Assembly (NCBI RefSeq): GCF_024508315.1
Contig: NZ_CP101987.1
Location: 1,922,001-1,986,000 of the forward strand
Direction of reading: 5' to 3'
Origin: Cellulomonas xiejunii
GTDB lineage: Bacteria; Actinomycetota; Actinomycetes; Actinomycetales; Cellulomonadaceae
Length of the DNA stretch: 64,000 nucleotides
The translations under genes were made by a program, and so were the position numbers. This document shows positions 58,908 to 64,000 of this stretch, piece by piece. The stretch's first letter is position 1; every line of letters begins with the position of its first letter. The notes below the pieces were generated by a model that had not been told where the DNA came from, did no database searches, and saw nothing but the letters and a program-made list of their open reading frames with translations.

Positions 58908-59512
58908 GCCGACTGCGCGGCGTGATGACGCGGCTGTGGACGCCGCTCGCCGACGCGCTCCTGCGGGCCGGGGTCTCCCCGGACGCCGTGACGATCACCG
59001 GGACGCTCGTCGTCGTGGTCACCGCGCTGTGGGCGTTCCCGACCGGGCACCTGCTGCTGGGCGGGCTGCTCATCGCGGTGTTCACCCTCACCGACTCGAT
59101 CGACGGCGTCATGGCGCGGCGATCGGGCCGCAGCGGGCCGTGGGGCGCGTTCCTCGACTCGACGCTCGACCGGTTCGGCGACGGCGCGATCTTCGCCGGT
59201 CTCGTGCTCTGGTACACCGGCGCGGGAGACTCCCGCCCGAACGCCGTGCTCGCCCTCGCGTGCCTCGTGCTCGGCTCGATCGTGCCCTACGCCCGTGCAC
59301 GTGCCGAGGGTCTCGGCATGACGGCCGCGGTCGGGATCGCCGAGCGCGCGGACCGGCTCTTCGCCGTCCTCGTCGCGACCGTCCTCGTCGGGGCCGGGCT
59401 TCCCGACACCGTCATGACGGTCGTGCTCGCGCTGCTGACGGTGGCCTCGGCCGTCACCGTCGTGCAGCGCATGGCCACCGTGCGGCACCAGGTCCGGCAG
59501 GCGGCGCCGTGA
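58901..59512 (+). CDS. pgsA: CDP-alcohol phosphatidyltransferase (phosphatidylinositol-phosphate synthase)
   Basis: 203 aa with about six membrane helices. The family motif DGxxAR-x8-GxxxDxxxD is present from Asp in TDSIDGVMARR to FLDSTLDR. In actinobacteria this operon position holds the enzyme joining CDP-diacylglycerol to inositol-1-phosphate, the base of PIM lipids. GTG start at 58901; stop overlaps the acyltransferase GTG. Confidence 0.9.
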   Translation: MLSRLRGVMTRLWTPLADALLRAGVSPDAVTITGTLVVVVTALWAFPTGHLLLGGLLIAVFTLTDSIDGVMARRSGRSGPWGAFLDSTLDRFGDGAIFAGLVLWYTGAGDSRPNAVLALACLVLGSIVPYARARAEGLGMTAAVGIAERADRLFAVLVATVLVGAGLPDTVMTVVLALLTVASAVTVVQRMATVRHQVRQAAP

Positions 59513-60531
59513 GCCTCGACGTCGCGCGCGCCTACCACCTGGCCTGGCGCGTCGGTCACCGCCTGCCCGGATGGCTCGTGCGTGCCGCGATGACGACCGC
59601 TGCCGACGTGGCCTGGTGGCGGCACGGCGACGGCGTGCGCCGGCTCGAGGCCAACCTCGCGCGGGTGCGCCCCGAGCTCGACGCGCGCGCGCTGCGGCGG
59701 CTGTCCCGCTCCGGCATGCGCTCCTACCTGCGGTACTTCGGCGAGGCCTTCACGCTGCGCGGCCTGAGCACCGAGCAGCTCGCCGCGCGCGTGCGCGTCG
59801 AGGGCATGGAGCACCTGCGTCCGGACCTCGACGCGGGACGCCAGGTCGTGCTCGCACTCGGCCACACGGGCAACTGGGACATGGCCGGCGCCTGGGCCAC
59901 GAGCCACGTCGCCCCGGTCACCACCGTCGCGGAGCGACTGCGGCCCGAGGAGCTGTACCAGGAGTTCACCGCCTTCCGCGAGAGCATCGGCCTGCGGATC
60001 ATCCCCCTGAGCGGGTCGGGCGACGTGTTCCGCCGTCTCGTGCGCGTCGCGCGCACCGGCCCCGGCCTGCTGCCGCTCCTGGCGGACCGGGACCTGACCG
60101 CCAAGGGGCTCGAGGTCGACCTGTTCGGGCACCGTGCCCGCGTCGCCGCGGGTCCCGCGGCGCTCGCGGTGACGACCGGTGCGACGCTGGTCCCCGCCTC
60201 GATCCACTACGAGCGGCTGCGCAGCGAGCGGCGGCGCGCCGCCGGTGGGCCGTGGGGGATCGTGGTCCGGTTCCACGCGCCCGTCGAGGCGGACGCCGAC
60301 CTCCCGCGCGGCGCGCGCGTCGCCGCGATGACACAGGCGTGGGTCGACGTCCTCGCCGGTGAGATCCACGCCCACCCGCAGGACTGGCACATGCTGCAGC
60401 GCGTGTTCGTCGCGGACCTGGACCCGGAACGGGACGCCGCGCGGCGTGCCGCGGCCACCGCGTCCGGTGCCGAGGACCCGGACCAGGGTGCGTCGGGCGG
60501 CGACGTCCTGGACGTCGGGAGCGCGTCGTGA
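59509..60531 (+). CDS. Phosphatidylinositol mannoside acyltransferase (PatA-like)
   Basis: 340 aa membrane-associated acyltransferase of the lauroyl-transferase family. The HxxxxD catalytic motif is LGHTGNWDMAG; LLPLLADRDLTAKGLEVDLFG is another family stretch (starting at LLPLLADRD). It acylates the first mannose of PIM. GTG overlaps pgsA's stop; the C-terminal 40 residues are acidic and disordered. Confidence 0.88.
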   Translation: MSLDVARAYHLAWRVGHRLPGWLVRAAMTTAADVAWWRHGDGVRRLEANLARVRPELDARALRRLSRSGMRSYLRYFGEAFTLRGLSTEQLAARVRVEGMEHLRPDLDAGRQVVLALGHTGNWDMAGAWATSHVAPVTTVAERLRPEELYQEFTAFRESIGLRIIPLSGSGDVFRRLVRVARTGPGLLPLLADRDLTAKGLEVDLFGHRARVAAGPAALAVTTGATLVPASIHYERLRSERRRAAGGPWGIVVRFHAPVEADADLPRGARVAAMTQAWVDVLAGEIHAHPQDWHMLQRVFVADLDPERDAARRAAATASGAEDPDQGASGGDVLDVGSAS

Positions 60532-61733
60532 CCGGGGGGCGTCCGTTGCGCGTCGGGATCGTGTGCCCGTACTCGTTCGACGTGCCGGGCGGGGTCCAGT
60601 TCCACGTCCGGGACCTCGCGGAGTCGCTCATCGGGCGCGGTCACGAGGTGTCGGTGCTCGCTCCCGCGGCCGACGACACCCCGGTGCCGCCGTACCTCGT
60701 CGCGGCCGGCCGGGCGGTGCCCGTGCACTACAACGGGTCGGTCGCCCGCATGACCTTCGGGCCCGTCACGGCGGGCCGCGTGCGCCGGTGGCTCGCCGCG
60801 GGGCAGTTCGACGTGCTGCACCTGCACGAGCCGGTCACGCCGAGTCTCGGGATGCTCGCGCTGTGGATCGCGGACGGTCCCGTCGTCGCGACGTTCCACA
60901 CGTCGCTGGTGCGCTCGCGTCCGCTGCAGATGGCGTACCCGCTCGTCCGGCAGTCGCTGGAGAAGATCTCCCTGCGGATAGCGGTGTCCGAGGACGCGCG
61001 CCGCACCCTCGTCGAGCACCTGGGCGGCGACGCGGTCGTCATCCCCAACGGTGTGTGGGTCGACACGTTCGCGAACGCCGGGACCGACCCGCGCTGGACG
61101 GGCACGCCGCAGGCCCCCACGATCGCGTTCCTCGGGCGCCTCGACGAGCCGCGCAAGGGCCTGGCGGTCCTGCTGCGCGCGGTGGGGACCGTGCTCGACA
61201 CCTACCCGGGCGCGCGGGTCCTCGTGGCCGGCAGCGGCGAGACGGGGCAGGAGCAGGCGCGCGACGTGCTCGGCCCGCGTGCCGGGGCCGTCGAGTTCCT
61301 CGGCGGGGTGAGCGAGGAGGACAAGGCCAGGCTCCTCGCGTCGGTGGACGTGTACTGCGCGCCGCAGACCGGCGGCGAGAGCTTCGGCATCGTCCTCGTG
61401 GAGGCCATGAGCGCCGGCACGACCGTGGTCGCCAGCGACCTCGGGGCCTTCTCCCGGGTGCTCGACCACGGTGAGGCGGGCGTGCTGTTCCGCAACGGCG
61501 ACGCCGCCGACCTCGGTGCGACGCTGGTCCGCGTCCTCGGTGACCCGCAGCTGCGTTCCCGCGTGAGCGAGCACGCCTCGCGCGTCGTGCGCCGCTACGA
61601 CTGGTCGGCCGTCACGGACCAGGTGCTCGCCGTGTACGAGATGGCCGTCGCGGGCGGCGACGCACCTGTCGGGGAGGACCCGTCGTCCCTGCGTGGCGCC
61701 CGGCTGATCGAGTTCCGGAGGGGTCGGGCATGA
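60528..61733 (+). CDS. pimA: Phosphatidylinositol alpha-mannosyltransferase
   Basis: 401 aa GT4 enzyme adding the first mannose to phosphatidylinositol at the cytoplasmic membrane face. N-terminal CPYSFDVPGGVQFHVRDLA is diagnostic; VLHLHEPVTPSLGMLAL, FLGRLDEPRKGL and the EX7E-type motif ESFGIVLVEAMSAG follow. GTG start overlapping the acyltransferase stop; its own stop overlaps the next ATG. Confidence 0.93.
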   Translation: MTGGRPLRVGIVCPYSFDVPGGVQFHVRDLAESLIGRGHEVSVLAPAADDTPVPPYLVAAGRAVPVHYNGSVARMTFGPVTAGRVRRWLAAGQFDVLHLHEPVTPSLGMLALWIADGPVVATFHTSLVRSRPLQMAYPLVRQSLEKISLRIAVSEDARRTLVEHLGGDAVVIPNGVWVDTFANAGTDPRWTGTPQAPTIAFLGRLDEPRKGLAVLLRAVGTVLDTYPGARVLVAGSGETGQEQARDVLGPRAGAVEFLGGVSEEDKARLLASVDVYCAPQTGGESFGIVLVEAMSAGTTVVASDLGAFSRVLDHGEAGVLFRNGDAADLGATLVRVLGDPQLRSRVSEHASRVVRRYDWSAVTDQVLAVYEMAVAGGDAPVGEDPSSLRGARLIEFRRGRA

Positions 61734-62407
61734 GCGGCTGGTCGGACGGCACGTTGGTCGCCGTCGTCGTCGGTGTCGTGGTGCTGCTGCTGTGGCTGGT
61801 GTGGGTCCGCGCGAGCCGCCTCGACCGGTTGCACCGCAAGGTCGCCGCGTCGCGCGCGGTCGTGGACGCCCAGCTCGTGCGGCGCGCGTCCGTCGCGGCC
61901 GAGCTCGCCACGAGCGGGCTGCTGGACCCGGCGAGCTCGCTCGTCGTCGACGAGGCGGTCTGGCGGTCGCTCACGTTCGCGCACGCGGGGGACGTCCCCG
62001 CCAGGCTGCTGCCCGCGGACCTGCGCGACCAGCTGGACACCACGGCGTCGGTCCACGAGGCCGTGGACCGCGCCCAGGTCGAGAGCGACCTCACGGCGGC
62101 CCTGCGGGAGATCCTCGACGACCCCGACGAGGTCGCAGCCCTGGCCGAGGACCCGCTGGGCGGTCGGCTGCTCGAGGATCTCGCAGCCGCGTGGTACCGG
62201 GTCCAGCTCGCGCGACGCTTTCACAACGAGGCGGTCGCACAGACCCAGCGGGTGCGCCGCGGCGTCGTGGTGCGGCTCCTGCGCCTCGCCGGCCACGCGC
62301 CGGAACCGCGCACGCTCGAGCTCGACGACGCCTGGCCGCACGGGCTCCCGCGCCCGGGTGAGGGCTCCCGCCAGGCGCGGCCCGGCACGCACGGCGTCGA
62401 GGCCTGA
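61730..62407 (+). CDS. LemA-like single-pass membrane protein of the PIM operon
   Basis: 225 aa. One N-terminal membrane helix ([17 protein letters not shown]), then a long helical region with a LemA-like repeat ([19 protein letters not shown]) and a basic segment; the C-terminus is disordered. Similar proteins follow pimA in other actinobacteria; function unknown. The ATG overlaps the pimA stop. Confidence 0.8.
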   Translation: MSGWSDGTLVAVVVGVVVLLLWLVWVRASRLDRLHRKVAASRAVVDAQLVRRASVAAELATSGLLDPASSLVVDEAVWRSLTFAHAGDVPARLLPADLRDQLDTTASVHEAVDRAQVESDLTAALREILDDPDEVAALAEDPLGGRLLEDLAAAWYRVQLARRFHNEAVAQTQRVRRGVVVRLLRLAGHAPEPRTLELDDAWPHGLPRPGEGSRQARPGTHGVEA

Positions 62408-62471
62408 CGTCTCGGCACGCACGGCGCGTCCGCGTGACGGGCACCCCCTCCGCGTCCGTACGGCGACGACC

Positions 62472-62477
62472 TAGGAT
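62472..62477 (+). promoter_or_regulatory. pdxS: Probable -10 box of pdxS
   Basis: TAGGAT, the preferred -10 form in this window, about 104 bp before the pdxS GTG and after the PIM operon ends at 62407. No good -35 is seen. The leader contains no obvious structure. Confidence 0.4.
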
Positions 62478-62580
62478 GAGCGCGTCCCGACCACGGCGGC
62501 CGGCGCCGTCGGTCCCGCCCTGCAGCGCACGACCCTGCAGGCGCCGCGCGTCCCGAAACCACGGATCGAAGAGGTCTGAC

Positions 62581-63492
62581 GTGACCGAGAACCCCCAGCC
62601 CGGCGCTGCCGGCGAGGTCGGAACCGCGCGGGTCAAGCGCGGCATGGCCGAGATGCTCAAGGGCGGCGTCATCATGGACGTCGTCACCCCCGAGCAGGCC
62701 AAGATCGCCGAGGACGCCGGCGCGGTCGCCGTCATGGCGCTCGAGCGGGTGCCCGCCGACATCCGCGCCCAGGGCGGCGTCGCACGCATGAGCGACCCCG
62801 ACCTGATCGACGGGATCATCTCGACGGTGTCCATCCCCGTGATGGCCAAGGCCCGCATCGGTCACTTCGTCGAGGCGCAGGTGCTGCAGTCCCTCGGTGT
62901 CGACTACGTCGACGAGTCCGAGGTGCTCACGCCCGCCGACTTCGCGCACCACATCGACAAGTGGGCGTTCACCGTGCCGTTCGTCTGCGGTGCGACCAAC
63001 CTGGGCGAGGCGCTGCGCCGCATCACCGAGGGCGCGGCGATGATCCGCTCGAAGGGTGAGGCCGGCACCGGCGACGTCTCGAACGCGACGACGCACATGC
63101 GCACGCTGCGCGACGAGATCCGCCGCCTGACGTCGCTGCCCGAGGACGAGCTGTACCTGGCCGCCAAGGAGCTGCAGGCGCCGTACGAGCTGGTCAAGGA
63201 GGTCGCGACGGCCGGGAAGCTGCCCGTCGTGCTGTTCACCGCCGGCGGCATCGCGACCCCCGCGGACGCGGCGATGATGATGCAGCTGGGTGCCGAGGGC
63301 GTGTTCGTCGGCTCCGGCATCTTCAAGTCGGGCAACCCCGCGGAGCGCGCGGCCGCCATCGTCAAGGCCACGACGTTCTACGACGACCCGGACGTGATCG
63401 CCAAGGTCTCGCGGGGCCTGGGCGAGGCCATGGTCGGCATCAACGTCGACGACGTGCCCGTCCCGCACCGCCTCGCCGAGCGGGGCTGGTGA
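62581..63492 (+). CDS. pdxS: Pyridoxal 5'-phosphate synthase lyase subunit
   Basis: 303 aa (beta/alpha)8 barrel that makes PLP from ribose 5-phosphate, glyceraldehyde 3-phosphate and ammonia. Catalytic lysines are in [14 protein letters not shown] and [17 protein letters not shown] 62581 follows GAGG. The glutaminase partner pdxT is expected downstream, outside the window; the next gene here is a NUDIX hydrolase. Confidence 0.96.
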   Translation: MTENPQPGAAGEVGTARVKRGMAEMLKGGVIMDVVTPEQAKIAEDAGAVAVMALERVPADIRAQGGVARMSDPDLIDGIISTVSIPVMAKARIGHFVEAQVLQSLGVDYVDESEVLTPADFAHHIDKWAFTVPFVCGATNLGEALRRITEGAAMIRSKGEAGTGDVSNATTHMRTLRDEIRRLTSLPEDELYLAAKELQAPYELVKEVATAGKLPVVLFTAGGIATPADAAMMMQLGAEGVFVGSGIFKSGNPAERAAAIVKATTFYDDPDVIAKVSRGLGEAMVGINVDDVPVPHRLAERGW

Positions 63493-64000
63493 CGACGCCC
63501 GACCCGCAGCCGGACCCGCAGGGCACCGGGGCCGCCCCCGTCGAGCGCGCAGGCGCCGACGGTGGCGGCCCCGCTCTGGTCCTGGGGCCGCAGTGGCAGC
63601 CCGGACCCGACGGCGTGCTGACCCGTGACGCGGCACGCGTGATCCTGCTGGACGAGGACGACCGGGTGCTCCTCGTCCGCGGCCACGACGTGGACGCCCC
63701 GGACCGCTCGTGGTGGTTCACCGTCGGCGGGGGCATCGACGCCGGGGAGGACGCGCGGTCCGCCGCCGTGCGCGAGGTCCGCGAGGAGACTGGCATCGTG
63801 CTCGACCCGGGCGAGCTGGTCGGGCCTGTCTACACGCGCTCCGCGCTGTTCGACTTCGCGGCCCGCACGTGCCGCCAGCACGAGGACCTGTTCCTGGCCC
63901 GGGTGCGCAGCACCGACCTCGCGCTGACACGCGACGGCTGGACCGACGTGGAACGCGACGTGATCGACGAGCTGCGGTGGTGGGACCTCGACGAGCTGGC
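63489..64000 (+). CDS. NUDIX hydrolase (cut by window edge)
   Basis: At least 170 aa. After a disordered 30-residue start, the NUDIX box appears as [18 protein letters not shown] followed by REETGI, with the catalytic Glu pair intact. Such enzymes hydrolyse nucleoside diphosphate derivatives; substrate unknown. The GTG at 63489 overlaps the pdxS stop (GTGA). The stop codon lies beyond 64000. Confidence 0.88.
   Translation, partial: MTTPDPQPDPQGTGAAPVERAGADGGGPALVLGPQWQPGPDGVLTRDAARVILLDEDDRVLLVRGHDVDAPDRSWWFTVGGGIDAGEDARSAAVREVREETGIVLDPGELVGPVYTRSALFDFAARTCRQHEDLFLARVRSTDLALTRDGWTDVERDVIDELRWWDLDEL

Overview
The window is very GC-rich DNA from an actinomycete. Most genes overlap by 4 nt (ATGA/GTGA), GTG starts are common, and -10 boxes are of the TAGGNT type. 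It carries phosphatidylinositol-mannoside genes, an SsgA-like gene and a HemD with a winged-helix tail, which are actinobacterial traits. A Micrococcales member such as Cellulomonas fits, but the genus is inferred, not shown. I see no insertion sequence, phage or CRISPR.

Layout. 1-4.1 kb: start of a glgX-type debranching enzyme (cut by the window edge), a transglutaminase-like protein, a GT2-GtrA glycosyltransferase and two small genes. 4.1-11.8 kb: a molybdenum block. A TOBE/HTH regulator, modABC and a MobA-like protein form one operon; moaE, moaD-moaA and moeA-moaC-moaB surround it. 11.9-20.5 kb: narK-narGHJI plus a small cupin. 20.6-26.0 kb: a regulatory operon (SufR-like Fe-S regulator, DUF2249, cupin) divergent from an NnrS-like membrane protein and an 891-aa fusion of a membrane domain, a cupredoxin and a copper nitrite reductase. 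26.2-31.8 kb: a second nitrate transporter and a one-polypeptide assimilatory nitrate reductase carrying its own flavodoxin/FAD/NAD(P)H reductase. 31.9-33.4 kb: a membrane-linked sulfite-oxidase-type molybdoenzyme. 33.7-44.6 kb: an ABC-importer catabolic cassette (cytosine-deaminase-like amidohydrolase, GntR regulator, ornithine-cyclodeaminase-like enzyme, dipeptide-type ABC system, second amidohydrolase, racemase). 44.8-50.9 kb: nirBD and the siroheme genes. 51.3-54.0 kb: a GT2 glycosyltransferase, four tRNAs and an SsgA-like gene. 54.1-64 kb: nadE, thrS, a HIT protein, the PIM/phospholipid operon, pdxS and a cut NUDIX gene.

How it works together. Molybdate import and cofactor synthesis serve three molybdoenzymes encoded nearby: NarGHI, the Nas fusion and the sulfite-oxidase-like protein. 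Nitrite has two fates. The Cu reductase fusion would make NO, and siroheme NirBD would make ammonium, with siroheme made by the genes directly downstream. No NO reductase is present here. The nas and nir promoters share one box layout, suggesting a common nitrogen regulator. The ABC cassette sits between nas and nir and looks like an inserted module for a nitrogen-containing compound.
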